Shown here: positions 1 to 10,768 of the stretch, in pieces | How the letters are laid out: every line of letters starts with the position of its first letter | Numbering within the stretch: the stretch's first letter is position 1 | Source of the DNA: Brienomyrus brachyistius | Taxonomy: Eukaryota; Chordata; Actinopteri; Osteoglossiformes; Mormyridae | Assembly (NCBI RefSeq): GCF_023856365.1 | Contig: NC_064552.1 | Span: 7,245,160 to 7,309,159, forward strand | DNA: 64,000 nt | Direction: 5' to 3' | Translations under genes and position numbers: made by a program | The notes under the pieces: model-generated | Seen by the model: only the letters and a program-made list of their open reading frames with translations | Told to the model about the DNA's origin: nothing | The model's database searches: none

Positions 1-293
1 ATACCGTGTCTCAACCCTTCGGAGACATAATCATTTGTTGCCTCCTCCTCAGGCGGAGAAAGGGAAAATTGTCAACCTTTAGGAAGAGGTACCCCCTCCG
101 GGAGATCAATGGCACAATCACACACCCAGTGAGGAGGTAGTTGAAATGATCCTGCCTTGCTAATTATGTCCAAGCAATCATGGTATTCAGCAGGGATCTC
201 CAACAGCTCCTTGGGCTTGGGGTTCTCTATAGAAGAGGATTTACAAGGTAAGGACAAGCACCGGGATAAACATGAAAGAGAACAAGACAACAA
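1..293 (-). pseudogene. Gypsy pol segment just before RT, truncated by window start
   Basis: Minus-strand translation gives 'IPAEYHDCLDIISKAGSFQL' followed by 'PPHWVCDCAIDLPEGVPLPKG'. This is the hallmark of the linker before RT in fish gypsy elements (E-Y-x-D, then PPH..x-D-C-A-I-D-L, then a P-x-G turn). After a stop at about 72 the reading continues with a 'LSPPEEEATNDYVSEGL'-like stretch that leads into RT. The RT catalytic part would be left of base 1. One in-frame stop shows decay. Confidence 0.8.
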
Positions 294-387
294 CTCCCTT
301 GATCGCTATTTCACTTGTGGGTTATGTTCATGGGTGAGCCAAGGGTGTCCTCGGGCTGAGGGTATAACAAACAGCTGTGTTTATTCA

Positions 388-813
388 CTATGCAACAGTC
401 CCACTTGTAGGGTCAGAGGAGCAGTGTGTTGTGTAATTTTCCTGGACTCCAGGGGCTTGCCATCGACTCCGTCTATTGCTATCGGGGTTGGCAGTTCCTC
501 CACTGGTTCCTAAATGGTTCAGTTGTTGTCCGAATGGAGGGATCGATAAAATTGCCCGCAGCCCCAGAGTCCAGAAGAACTTTAATATAGCTTTTTTTTC
601 TCCCCCGCAGCTGATTAAGGCAGGTACAGTAACTTTGGTTTGTGTTATTCCTAGGAGAACAGACAGGCCAACCTTAATGGAGTCTCCATTACGTTGGAGG
701 CGCACCATGCACAGGACAATCCTGAAGTGTGTGCTCAGGCTCCCTGCAGTAGTGAAAGAGATGATTTTGATATCGCCTCTGTCTTTCTGCTGAGGTGAGG
801 GGAGCGCGGCCAA
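388..813 (-). pseudogene. Gypsy aspartic protease region, dead active site
   Basis: A 141-residue open stretch on the minus strand carries 'VPALISCGGEKK' near its middle. In fish gypsy elements the protease has a matching segment with an ALIDSG-type active site. Here the catalytic Asp-Ser/Thr-Gly triplet reads Ser-Cys-Gly, so the enzyme would be inactive. The protease would cut the gag-pol product during particle maturation. It lies in the expected place between gag (above 900) and the pre-RT segment (below 293). The open frame is longer than its recognisable part and may be open by chance at both ends. Confidence 0.55.
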
Positions 814-899
814 GCTTCATGGAGGTGGCATGCGCCCTGGCGGCAGTGATCACGTATGTTGTTTTCCAGTGTGATTAACAGCCTCACGTACTGTACTCA

Positions 900-1470
900 C
901 CAAAAAGGTGAGCCTCTCTGCGGGAGATGAGCTTGTCCTGCAGATCCAAGTTCAGAGCCTGGCAATACAAGACCTTTTAGCGGACATCCGGCCATCAGAG
1001 ACCTGCCACGATTGGTCGGAATTCCAAGGAAAAGTCTCGACAGTCTTGGTTCCCTGCTGGAGATCGCAGAGGCATTGCCCCAGACTGTATCCCATGGCAG
1101 GATGATCAAAGACTTCCCAGAAGGCTCATTGGAAATCTCACCAAGTCGAGGAGTGGGCTGTCCTTTGTCCGAAGGGCTGTGGCCCATTCTCCTGCTCTTT
1201 CAGACAGAAACAAGACAAGCAAACCTGCACCATATCCTCGCAGAAGCAAACGGGGTGCTCATCCATATAGAGTCTGCATTGCCTGAGAAATGATCAGCAG
1301 TGCTCGGGATTTCCGTCATACTTATCTGGGAGTGCCACTGTCACCGAAGCGGCAGAGCGGGGCAGGGAATCAGGCAGGGCAGCTTAGCCTGAGGCATTTG
1401 TCCCTGCAGTAGCTATTGAACCAGTGCGTTAGTTTACTTAGTCTCACGTTTGGGTCTCCACAGGGTCCAT
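900..1470 (-). pseudogene. Gypsy gag remnant
   Basis: The gag start is an ATG at 1470 reading MDPVETQT. Stop codons and frame changes follow. Between about 1330 and 1080 three phrases resemble the conserved capsid region of fish gypsy gag: a 'YDGNPEHC.SFLRQC' stretch, 'EVFDHP', and 'LQQGT.TVE.F.WN'. Such a protein would form the particle that packages the element RNA. Here at least three frame breaks are needed to follow it, so no full capsid can be made. The assignment is by motif similarity and is weaker toward the C-terminus near 900, where a zinc knuckle is not recognisable. Confidence 0.65.
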
Positions 1471-1491
1471 CTTTATGGAGATTTAGTATTC

Positions 1492-1986
1492 TGTCGCGAT
1501 GGAACATCAAAGATGACAGGGGTCCTCAATGATAGAGGCCGATGGTTTTATATGCGACAACAAAATCCAAATTGCAAATGCAACGTAGTCAAAGAGGAAG
1601 GTCCACAAGGGCCCACTGGAGAGGGGAATTCATCCAACGAGTAGACAGAAGACTGGAATCAGGAGCACCAGACTTGATGAGCAGGCAGGAACAGGAGTGG
1701 GCAGGGTCAGGGTAGGTGGGACAAAAGTAGGCCAAGTAGGGTAGAAATGGGCAGGATCAGGGCGAGCAGCACAGGAATGGGCAGGATCAGGGCAGGTACA
1801 GGTGAGGCGGAAACAGGTGGACTTTGGAGAACATGGGCTAGAGAGAAGACTGGGTGCTCAGTGGAATGCACAGTACGGCATATCTGGCTACAATACTTTG
1901 CAATGTCCAGGTGCGAGAGTAATGTGGGAGGGATGGAGAGCCGGTATCCTACTGCTGCACACCACCCCGTCCCTCAGAGCATGACA
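1492..1986 (-). repeat. 5' LTR of the gypsy element
   Basis: Read on the minus strand, the block begins TGTCATG (1986) and ends CGCGACA (1492), the TG..CA ends expected of an LTR, and is about 495 bp long. A TATA-like ATATAAAA lies at 1553-1546, some 50 bp before the LTR end, fitting a promoter with a short transcribed part. The middle (about 1690-1800) holds imperfect copies of a short unit related to 'gggcaggatcaggg'. The gag start follows 22 bp after the LTR. The boundary was inferred from ends and context because the partner LTR is not in view. Confidence 0.7.
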
Positions 1987-3574
1987 GGTAATGCTTAGAT
2001 CATATGAGGCAGAAGTATTAATGCTTCATTTAAACTTCATTGTAAGTTTCTTAGTTTCTTTGTTTATTATTGATATAATAAAAAGATATAAACAGGTATG
2101 AATCATAATGTACCTGAAAAAGGTAATAATTATAGTAACAGCAATAAAGTCTTGAATGGAAATCACTAAAATTAAATATTTAAAGAACAATCCTACCTAA
2201 GTAAGTAGATTTATCAATTTTCAATTGTGTAGAATGATTTGCAAAAATTTGCTATAAACTATTTTTATTGCTCATAAAAATTTAAACAAAGTGTTGAATA
2301 AATGATACTGTAGGTGTCAATGATGAAAAGTACATTGCAAATTTTTGAAATGGGTGACATTCCAGGCTTCTCATCAATATGCTTCTCTTTCATCTTTCCA
2401 TATCAGCAGCATTTTATAGGAAATGACAAAAGTAATAAAATATAACAATTTGGATAGTAAGTGCAGACAAGGGGTCTTGAAAAGTGCTCGTTTTTGCCAA
2501 TTTGAATTTCCTTACTTAATAGGATTCTTGCTATAATCCACATTGAGCTTTTCACAGGATTACTGAGTTAGGTAACTTTGGTAAAGTTTTGAAAAATCTT
2601 CTTTAAGATTTTTTGAGGGGAAACTTTTTAAGTTTACGCTGGTTTATTACTATGGCTGTATCTTAAATCTGCTTAAAGAGAGACTAACTTGAAGTCTGCC
2701 AACCCTATCCAGGGAAGATAATCTGCGCTGCAAAAGGTCACCTCCAATAAGAAATAAAGTAACACTATCTATGAAGCTTGCAAGTCTCCAAAGATTGTTT
2801 TCTTATAAATTGAATTTTCCTAGAAATTAGATTTTTGTTTTTTCTTAAACAAAAAATGTAATCATTTTAGTAGTTATCTGATATTTTCAGACACATTCCC
2901 TGTTTAAATGTTGTAGTATCACATCTTTACTGTTGTTCATAAATCGCTTTATTTTGATTTTATTGTTCTTTAATACCTCATCTTCTTTAATTTAATATTT
3001 ATAATACTATAATTCACATCCTAGCTTTATTTTTCCTTTAACTATTGATTGTTTGTTTCATCAAAAGCAATCCATTTATTTAAATTTCTTAATATAATCG
3101 GAGTCAAAGTGAGAAGGCACATAAGCGATGAAGATAAATATAGTCAAAGTGTATATGCTGTGTATATATATATATATATATATGGCTGTCAAGAGATACA
3201 TTTCATTTTACGTAAATCTCTCACATATGCTTTTAAGCAAAAGAAAAGCAATTTCATTAACACAAGCACTTATTTCACATTTTAATTATATAATAATTTT
3301 GGAAAACAGCCTTTGGAAAATAATTGCATAGCTATTTTAAAGTCTTTCAATGAAGAAACCTTTAGAAAGGACAACAATCAAGATATAAATTAATGGAAGA
3401 TTAATGGAAGCAGCAGAGAAAAGGAATAGGAGGTCTGAGTAGCCTTGAGACCACTGCTGAGGGGGTGGGCCATAGGCATGGACCGTATCCTAATAGAAAT
3501 ATTACTCATGTAGCTAAATAACAATTATCAAAGTGCACCAGAGCATATTATTGTCCTTATGAAGAATCTCTACA
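1987..3574. other. AT-rich stretch without recognised gene
   Basis: No coding motif, SINE head or terminal repeat was recognised. The only simple repeat is a (TA)n run at 3163-3183. Short open frames around 3049-3331 overlap that run and look accidental. Confidence 0.6.
3163..3183. repeat. (TA)n microsatellite
   Basis: About ten uninterrupted TA units are visible between a 'tgctgtg' flank and 'tggctgtc'. Confidence 0.95.
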
Positions 3575-3925
3575 GTGGACAAGAAGATTCAGTCAGGACA
3601 GTATATTAATAAACTGATTGGTTTCAGAGTGGTAGTTATAGATAAGTTTAGATGCAGTCATCACACCCATTCAGCTTGGATGCAGTATACTGTATATGAT
3701 GAAAGAAGCTGGACTGGAAGAATTTTGGAGCCAAGATTGGTGGAAGAAACACAAGTAACCTTTGATATCCCATTGACACCACTTGTGACAGAAGAATACC
3801 TGAAACCAGTTAAGGGGAAAGTTAAGGAACAGTGGAAAGATCAGACATTGGGCAATAAAACAAAGGTTATGATCACAGGAAGAGCAGCTACGATCAACTC
3901 CAAAGGTACTGGAACAGCAAGATAA
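3575..3925 (+). other. Unrecognised 116-residue open frame
   Basis: An ATG-started frame of 116 codons ends just before the truncated end of a Tc1 element. The translation is mixed and fairly hydrophilic, with no signal peptide, membrane segment or motif that I recognise. It could be a chance frame, part of an unknown repeat or an isolated exon. No splice-site or codon-bias support can be claimed. Its only notable point is that it is longer than most frames in the surrounding AT-rich DNA. Confidence 0.15.
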
Positions 3926-3969
3926 ATCAGTTTGTTTTTGCTGCACACTTAAGAGGAACAAAAATACAA

Positions 3970-4450
3970 TAAAAATGATTGCGCCTGTTCCAGAAGCAGC
4001 CATGCAAGCCCAAGCCACACAAATGAGCTTGTAGGTTTAGGATCAAGAGCAGATCCCTTCATTTTCCATACTTTGGTCTTTCCACCACTTTGGTACAGGT
4101 TTATGTTTGTCTCATCAGTCCATAAAACTTTGTTCGAGAACTGTTGTGGCTCATCTATGTACTTTTTTTGTAAATTCCAATCTAACTTTCCAATTTTTAC
4201 TGCTGATGAGTGATCTGCACCTTACAGTATGGTCTTTATATTGTTGCATTCTAAGTCTCCTTCGAATAGTGGACTGTGATATTTCCATCCCTGCTCTTTG
4301 GAGGTAGTTCGTGATATTATGGACTGTTGTTTTGGGGTTTGTCTTTACTGCTCTCACCATTTGTCTGCCATTGGTTGTTCTTGTTTTCCTTGGATGATCA
4401 GTTCGATGCCTGTTCCTCAGTACATCAGTGGTGCCCTTCCTATTCAGCAC
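3970..4450 (-). pseudogene. Tc1 transposase fragment
   Basis: The open part (4450-4151) encodes a helix-turn-helix DNA-binding region with the Tc1 features 'RTDHPRKTRT', 'NPKTTVHNITNYL' and 'SQSTIRRRLR', ending 'ISSKNWKVRLEF'. After a frame break near 4150 the catalytic start can still be followed: a WTDET-type box holding the first catalytic Asp around 4110, then 'WACMAASGTG' near 4010-3980. Normal transposases of this family have about 340 residues; only roughly the first 160-190 are represented. The second Asp and the Glu of the DD34E triad are missing. Confidence 0.88.
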
Positions 4451-4925
4451 ATTCCAAATTGTGGTCCTGGCTATGCCCAGTGTTTTTCAAATACCTCTAA
4501 TGGATTTTCCCCCTTTTCTCGGCTTCAAGATGGCACGCTTTTCATGCACTGACAGCTCTCTGGTCTTGATGTTGGTGTACTCTTCTTAACTACAAATGCA
4601 GTCTTCACAGGTGAAAGCCAAAGCTTAACCTGAGAGTAGATATCTAGGGACACTTAACGATTAAACTTATATGACACACCGTGGTAGCAAGAAACAGCTG
4701 TCACTTGTCTTGTTCCAATACTTTTGCTCACTTGAAAAACTGGGTGGTTTGATACAAAATGTGTTATGTTTTATATCGTTTAACATATTTAGATGTAAAT
4801 ACCAGTGAATAAAAGATGAACCTCTGATCTCTCTTCTCATATTCATCTTTTGATGTCACACACCAATGTCTTCATTGCACATTGAAAACAAATTAATTGG
4901 CCTCGCTGTTCCAGTACTCCCTGTA
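3970..4925 (-). mobile_element. Tc1/mariner transposon, 3'-truncated
   Basis: Minus-strand Tc1 element. Its outer end at about 4925 carries a terminal-repeat-like sequence (minus strand 'tacagggagtactggaac'), and a related 'agtattggaacaag' lies near 4715. The transposase N-terminal part follows at 4450-4151, then the start of the catalytic region to about 3970, where similarity stops abruptly. The rest of the transposase and the second terminal repeat are absent. Such elements move by cut and paste into TA sites. This copy cannot encode a full enzyme. Confidence 0.9.
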
Positions 4926-5007
4926 TATTCAGTCTTGATGATGAAGATATAGAGGTTATAAAAAACTTTTCCACTTTGGGCCAATCATCAACAATGAATG
5001 GTCCAGC

Positions 5008-5200
5008 GGTGTGTGCAGCTCAGTGGGTTGTGACACAGTGTCCTTCATTCGAAGGTCGCTGTTTCAAATTTCAGAATCCACAAAATGATTTTGCTGATGG
5101 GCCCTTTAATAAGGACTTTAACCCCTAAATCTTCCAGGGATTGCCTGACCCTGCTCTCCTAATTATACGTTGCTTTGGTTAAAACTTTCAGTATACAAAA
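5008..5200 (+). repeat. tRNA-derived SINE, diverged copy
   Basis: The head 'gcagctcagtgggtt' resembles a tRNA A box, and 'cgaaggtcgctgtttcaaat' matches a decayed B box about 40 bases on. The body has the 'gggccctt.aa.aaggac.ttaacccc' phrase and 'ctgaccctgctctc', and the tail 'ttgctttggttaaaac' is a decayed 'ctttggataaaagc'. The same family recurs near 41.8, 42.0, 44.1 and 63.3 kb. Confidence 0.75.
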
Positions 5201-6449
5201 TGCAGGATTGCGCTGCAAGTTAAAGGTGCAATGACAGATCTAAAAGAAAAAATCTTCAAGAATACGGGCATATCTCAGATTGATTAACAATTTTTTCAAT
5301 CAGGATATGGTATTTTATGTGACTATGACATCTGGTTCAAAGGAAAATCAGGACATGAAGAACATTGACACATTTGAATTCTGGTACTGGCTATTAAGAA
5401 ATCTATGTAATGCAAGAAAACAAACTAGTGGATTAATTGTCAGATCTACTATATTTGTCAACTGAAGCAGGAATGAGCACAGATGGTCTTATTCTGGGCA
5501 AAATATAAGATGACCTAATGCATTTGAGACAGCTATAGTTGTCAGATCCTCCCATAGGGTGTCACCAGTGATAAACCACACTTCAGTACTAACTGATTGC
5601 CCTGGTCCTTGGATACATGGAATTGCTCCCTTTACTTACAACTGCTTAAACCATCTACAAGCTTCAGTACAAAGTCTCATCTCCCATTTTCATGTCACAA
5701 CAGTATACAGTAACTGTCATTAGTCAGCTTGGTAGCATTGCACTTCCTTTGATGTTATGTTTGTTTACAGCTGGCTGGAGTTTAGTGTGGGGCAAGTTGT
5801 GTTTAGCTTATTACTAGCCTGCTGTTTTTGCCACGCTTGCAGCCATTCACATTGTTTCACAATCTATTAGTGATTTAAACAGAATGGATGAAAATTATTA
5901 TTTAAGGTATGTTAGATAATCTTGAAGAGGAACAGTCATTAAAATTGCAAAGCTTGCTAAGTTTTGTTTCCTATGACAGAGTAAAAATATTTTAGTGAAA
6001 CATAAACTCCCCTGCGTTCAGCCAGCTATTTCTTTTGGCAGGATAATTGTAGTATGAAACAGACACACCAGTGCTTAAGTATAAATGTTGGCAATGGTGC
6101 AGACCACTTGCGAAGGCCATGGCAAAAGCTCTGCATAATCTCGACACTTAAGTATAAATCAGCCTGAAGCATTAGTTTCTCGTGGATTTCTCTGTCATTT
6201 CAGATCTCTTGCTCGATCCTCGGATTCTGCCTTCAGATTGTCCTCTGTTCGCTGTTTGCTCCTGATCTAACTATGTTTGGATGTGAAACCTGAATGTGGT
6301 TAAAAATTTAGCTGTTGGAAATGATCTTCATGCCTGGATCCTAGCTTGCAAGTTTCTTGCCTCCATGAAATGACATTTAAAAGCCATGAAAAGGATTCAG
6401 CAGAGCTGACTTCATGGCAAGTAACCATCACTGCAAAAGGGGAACTGTT
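5201..6449. other. Unrecognised sequence
   Basis: No supported gene. Part of 6060-6440 directly precedes the gypsy RT remnant and could belong to the same old element, but no LTR ends were recognised. Confidence 0.5.
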
Positions 6450-6945
6450 GAGTTGCTTCCTGCTGCTCTGGAGCAATTAAGGAATGGGAAATACTTCAGA
6501 CTTTAGTCTGTGTGGATAACCACATCAGCATCTATGAAGAAGATGAAGGGAAGATTCCACATACACAGCGGCTACTATGAATATTTAGTCATGCCTTACG
6601 GTTTGGTGAATGTGCCATCAGTTTTTCAGGCTAACTATCATTGATGAAACCGTAATGTAATTAAGTCGGGAAATTTAGCAAAATGTATGTAGATGTTTTC
6701 CTATTAATCTCCTCTGATTATAAAGATCATGTCAAGCATGTCTGTCTAGTAATCCAGAGGCTTCTGGTTAGTAATTCATTTTTTAAACTATAACATAGTG
6801 AAGACACAGGTTATATGATCAGTGCTCAGGGTATTCTTATCAACTAAACTGAAAGTAGAATCAGATAAAGAGTGGCCTAAACCCAAAACAGGGTGCTACA
6901 GTGATTTCTGGGTTTTGAAAACTTTCATTCTTTGGACAAGTTGAA
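6450..6945 (+). pseudogene. Heavily decayed gypsy reverse transcriptase
   Basis: Switching frames on the plus strand gives the order of a gypsy RT: an 'ALEQLRNGKYF'-like piece near 6470, a charged 'EEDEGK' piece near 6540, then 'HSGYYEYLVMPYGLVNVPSV' near 6570-6630, a degraded active-site region around 6680 ('MYVDVFLLISSDYKDHVKHV'), 'IQRLL' near 6750, and after 6800 'YMISAQGI', 'EWPKPKT'-like and 'FLGFENFHS' pieces. No frame stays open, so this is a fossil. It is a different, older copy from the gypsy elements at 1-2 kb and 15.8-17.5 kb. A translated search of 6440-6950 against gypsy pol should hit RT and the adjoining segment in order. Confidence 0.72.
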
Positions 6946-7003
6946 AGTAAAAGAGAAGACAGCCAACAATAAAACAGATGGACCCTATCATCACAGCAAT
7001 GAA

Positions 7004-7330
7004 CATCCATCCATCCATTTTCCAAACTGCTTATCCTACTGGGTCGTGGAGGGTCCGGAGCCTATCCTGGAAGCAATGGGCACGAGGCAGGGAACAACCC
7101 AGGATGGGGGGCCAGCCCATCGCAGGGCACACTCACATACCATGCACTCACACATGCACTCCTACAGGCAATTTATTGTAGGAACTTCAATTAGCCTCAG
7201 CATGTCTTTGGACTGTGGGGGGGGAACCGGAGTACCCAGAGGAAACCCCACGACGACATGGGGAGAACATGCAAACTCCGCACACATGTAACCCAGGAGG
7301 AGACTCGAACCTGGGTCCCAGAGGTGTGAG
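7004..7330 (-). repeat. tRNA-derived SINE with (GGAT)n tail, head truncated
   Basis: The minus-strand element ends in (GGAT)n (plus strand 'catccatccatcc' at 7004) and is closely similar to the intact copy at 53.3-53.6 kb over most of its length. Shared phrases include 'gcttatcctactgggtcg', 'ggggccagcccatcgcaggg' and 'gaccacatggggagaacatg'-like text. The tRNA-like head is cut at about 7330 after 'cccagaggtgtgag'. It lies 58 bases after the last recognisable gypsy RT piece. Confidence 0.88.
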
Positions 7331-8831
7331 TCAGTTTCCAAGTACTGAAGCCGGAGGTTACAACATGTGTGCTCCCATTTCTCGGAGCAGCACAGGGATC
7401 CCAAGTTCAGAATCCAAGATGGCTGCGCCCCTTATCAACAGAAGTGAGTTATAGTTTTATACTGTTTAAGCACTGCTTCTTATTTGTGGCTCATTAAATC
7501 GGTCGCACACACTATACTGTCTAACTTATATGTGGACGTGTTGCTACGGAGTTTTACACTGTACATAAAGCACTGCGCGTAATGTGTTATCAACTGATAT
7601 TGCTAACAATAGCTAACAATTAACCGGCCTAGAATTGGACTTCATGATTAGTCAGATTATTTGTCGGATTTAAGGTAGTTCGGGCTAATTTTAAGTGAAC
7701 GAATATCGAGGCCATTTAAACTGAGGTACCTTAAATCCGACAAATTGTCCAGCTAAGCAAACAATCTTGCTTTTTGATACGGGTCCCTGGTATTGCTAAT
7801 AGGCTTTCCGACTTCTTGTACTGGAACATGTCTAATTCGTATGTGACGTCATTCCGGGTTCCGAGTTTCGACCTTCGAGGTAAATGGAACGCAGAATTAG
7901 CTACAGGTATCTGAGTACTACTTTTAAACTTTTCTGCATTGCAGATATATGTACATAAATGTAAAACTGTGCCCCCAAGATGACTTCGTTAGTGGGTCCC
8001 AGCCCTTGGAGCATGTTCTGTCATTGTCAGGCCTTTCCTGACAGGAATAATAGGGGAACCTCTAGTAAGAAGGAACACCTTCTCTGCCGCTGTTTATATA
8101 ACCTCAGTCTAACAGTGAGTCAGCGGTGCTCACTGCTTAAGAACTCCCCATCCTTTAAGTTTCTTTGGATTTACTCAAATGCAGTTGACTTTGTTTATCA
8201 AGTCAACCCTCCGGTGTATGAGCTAGTAATCAGCAGAATCAGCTGTATAAAACAACTTTCCTAGAAAACATTACGAGGAAAATTTTGTGTCAGGTACCAT
8301 GCTGTGGGATACACTGGAATTCTTGTGGGGGCTTGAGCACCTAACCATCCAGTTACAGGTCGACTCCCCATAATACCACTGACTGTCCCACTTTGCAGTC
8401 ACAGTCTTTTTTGTTGCAGATGCATTTTTTTTTTTACTTTCCTAGCAATTATCTGTAGGGCCCAGCAGCAGTTCTCAATCTCCATCTCAATTTCTTTTTT
8501 CTAACAACTGTTGCAATTCTCATCATGTGTAAAAAAATGAGGCACGGTTAGGCAAAGCTCAGACAACAAAAACTGTCAGATTTTTTTTCTTTCTTGAAGC
8601 GGCATTAGAACTCCAGCTGCCTTGTCCTTTGCAGGAAAATTCTGTCACAGTAGAGAAGCTTGGTCACAGCAATCTGCCGAAGAGACTAAGCAGCATACAC
8701 AAATGTCTAGACTAATCTAAGTAGGATTTGTGGGGTTTTGCATAGATAAAACCTTGATTTTAGTATTTGCCTTCACATTGATATTTAGAACATATGTGTA
8801 TGTTGTTGAGTATGTTTATATTTATAATTGA
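7331..8831. other. Unrecognised sequence with one perfect inverted repeat
   Basis: No coding support. The part at 7400-7900 is richer in CpG than its surroundings and contains the 19-bp inverted repeat listed separately. It may be a non-autonomous DNA transposon of unknown type. An ATG frame at 7980-8264 (94 codons) has no recognised motif. Confidence 0.4.
7659..7745. repeat. Perfect 19-bp inverted repeat with 49-bp loop
   Basis: 'atttgtcggatttaaggta' at 7659-7677 is the exact reverse complement of 7727-7745. The arms could form a hairpin. They may be internal arms of a decayed DNA transposon, but no flanking target duplication was found. Confidence 0.85.
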
Positions 8832-9054
8832 TGCTTTTATTGATCCCCAGGGGAACTTATCTTTACACATCCCTTAAGTTGCTTTCTATGGGTGAAATCA
8901 CGCTGGCCATGAAGGGCAGCCACCCACAGCAGGGTCCAGGGAGCCGGGAGATAAGGGCCTTGTTCAAACACCTGCAGATGTGCCAAGGCCAGCAGGCTCA
9001 AACTAGCAACCTTCCGATGACAGGTGCAGAGGGTTAGCCCACTGTGCCACACAT
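8832..9054 (-). repeat. tRNA-derived SINE with 'gggatcaataaa' tail
   Basis: Read on the minus strand, the head 'gtgtggcacagtgggctaac' looks like a tRNA A-box region and 'ggttgctagtttgagcct' like a B box. The 3' end reads 'ttcccctggggatcaataaa', a tail common on fish LINEs. The minus-strand tail of the repeat at 28381 has nearly the same ending, which suggests a shared LINE partner. Confidence 0.75.
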
Positions 9055-10527
9055 TACCCTTACACAATATACACCTGTATGTTGTATTTATGTATGCATG
9101 CGCATTTATATGCTTTTAATGTAACATATGTGCATAGAGGATGTTCTGGAAAAGCAATATTTTGCACTTAGTAGAAGGATATGTCTACTAGAAAATATGG
9201 CAAGTAAATTACATTTAAATCTACCACATTTAGCATAGTAAACGGAACAAGTGAACATTTATTTACCAAAAATGATGAAGCTTATTTCTGTAGTTTAGGC
9301 AGAGTATTAATTATTTTACCAAGTTTTAGTGACATTCACACTTTGCACACATCCCTGAAATGCAAAGTGCAGCTATGCATTATCAAACGATTAGAGGCTG
9401 CTGTCTCTCCTCATTTGAAATCCTAACAGAACATCAGTTATTTGCACAACACTTTGATTCATGCTTGCACACATCCCTTGATCCCAGAGCTTAATCCCTC
9501 AATAGTAGGACAAGGACACTTTGACAATTTAAGTCGTATTCCCTCAAATAATCTTGGCTATTCATCTTTACCCATGACAATGCCATGTTGTTGATTCTCA
9601 GAACGTAATATGCTATCAGCTATTCTCATTGAAAGAGTGATAAATGCACAGGTAACCCAGTCCTCATTTAAAATACCGTATCGTCTGTGTTTCGTACCAA
9701 TAGACAGCTGACTGCAGTAATGTTGGCTTGCTCTGCTAAAGGAAAAGCAAAAGCTGAGCACACACAGCCTAATAAATACACCATCCTCAGGTATACATTG
9801 TGCACATACAGGAAAACAAAACAACAAATATGTACAAAAAGTTTGAAAACATGTATGTAATGCGAATGATTATACATTTCCTCTAAAATGTAGCATTGCA
9901 TGTTGATTATGGCTTTCAAACAAACCGTTCAGCTATAATTTGTAAATATGAATACAAAGGAGTGAATGTATACAATTCATAAACAAATGAGGCAGTTTCT
10001 GCATTTATTGCAGAGAAATACAAATCCCCGCATAACAACTGAAACATTGCAAATATTCTTTCATTGCTTTCCTCTGCTCCTTGTTCCTGACATCTGCCAT
10101 ACCATCCGGTTCTGTAAGTGATGTAACATTGCTCAGGGTTGTTCCTGGCAGTCGGGTTAGTTTACAGCACTCCGGTGGGTTTTCAAAGTAATATGGGACA
10201 CCTCCATCAATCCTCAAACAGAATGCAACAAAAGTTAAAATCAGTTGCATCACAAGTTTGTTCCATTCTTGCTAAGTGAAATAACTTAATTCCACCTAAT
10301 TCAGAGGCAATTATGTTACTTTGTGACCCCCCCCCCAACCTGCTTTGTTGTCTTTGTGGTATTTACATCTTTAATTCAAGCCATTTTATGAAGAAATGAG
10401 TGTTCTGTCCAGCATGCAATCATCATATTTATAGTATATTTCTAATGGTTTCCATACCTTAAGATTTATTATTTGAGGAACTGACAGTGTCAGTGTGTTA
10501 CTTTGGCATTTGATTAAGAAATAATTG
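9055..10527. other. Unrecognised AT-rich sequence
   Basis: Nothing identifiable. Overlapping short minus-strand frames at 9558-9919 and 10005-10253 show no motif I recognise. A run of ten C lies near 10328. Confidence 0.5.
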
Positions 10528-10768
10528 TTAACACTTACATTAACTGCAACTTCATAATGCATTCATAGAACATTCAGTGCACCTTCATAATGCATTCATA
10601 GAACGTTCAGTGCACCTTCATAATGCATTCATAGAACATTCAGTGCACCTTCATAATGCATTCACAAAACTTTTATCATCCGTTTGTAAGTTAGTAAGGA
10701 TACCTTATCATCCTGATTGTTCTGCATGGAAAAGCCATATGAAGATGCAGTTATTATAAAGCGTTACC
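10528..10768. mobile_element. Palindromic repeat family, copy A
   Basis: The left end 'gttaacacttacattaactg' and right end 'ataaagcgttacc' are the degraded inverted ends of a family found six times in this window. Inside are three full and one partial tandem units of 33 bp starting at 10550, 10583, 10616 and 10649, each containing 'cttcataatgcattcatag'. The unit length is a multiple of three, so one frame reads HLHNAFIERSV-type repeats; this is a by-product and not evidence for a protein. Confidence 0.75.

Larger units (their letters stand above)
1..1986 (-). mobile_element. Decayed Ty3/gypsy LTR retrotransposon, cut by window edge
   Basis: On the minus strand, an LTR (1986 down to 1492) is followed by a short leader, a gag start at 1470 opening MDPVE, gag remnants to about 900, a protease region and the segment just before reverse transcriptase, which runs off the left edge. 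This order (LTR, gag, protease, RT) is that of fish Ty3/gypsy elements. Frames are broken by several stops and shifts, so the copy is dead. The RT, RNase H, integrase and second LTR would lie outside the window. Identification rests on recalled family motifs; a protein search of the three broken pieces against gypsy polyproteins would settle it. Confidence 0.8.

Noticed and set aside
10549..10750. CRISPR-like regular repeats of 33 bp
   Set aside because: The units are contiguous with no spacers, and the genome is eukaryotic. They are tandem copies within a transposable element.
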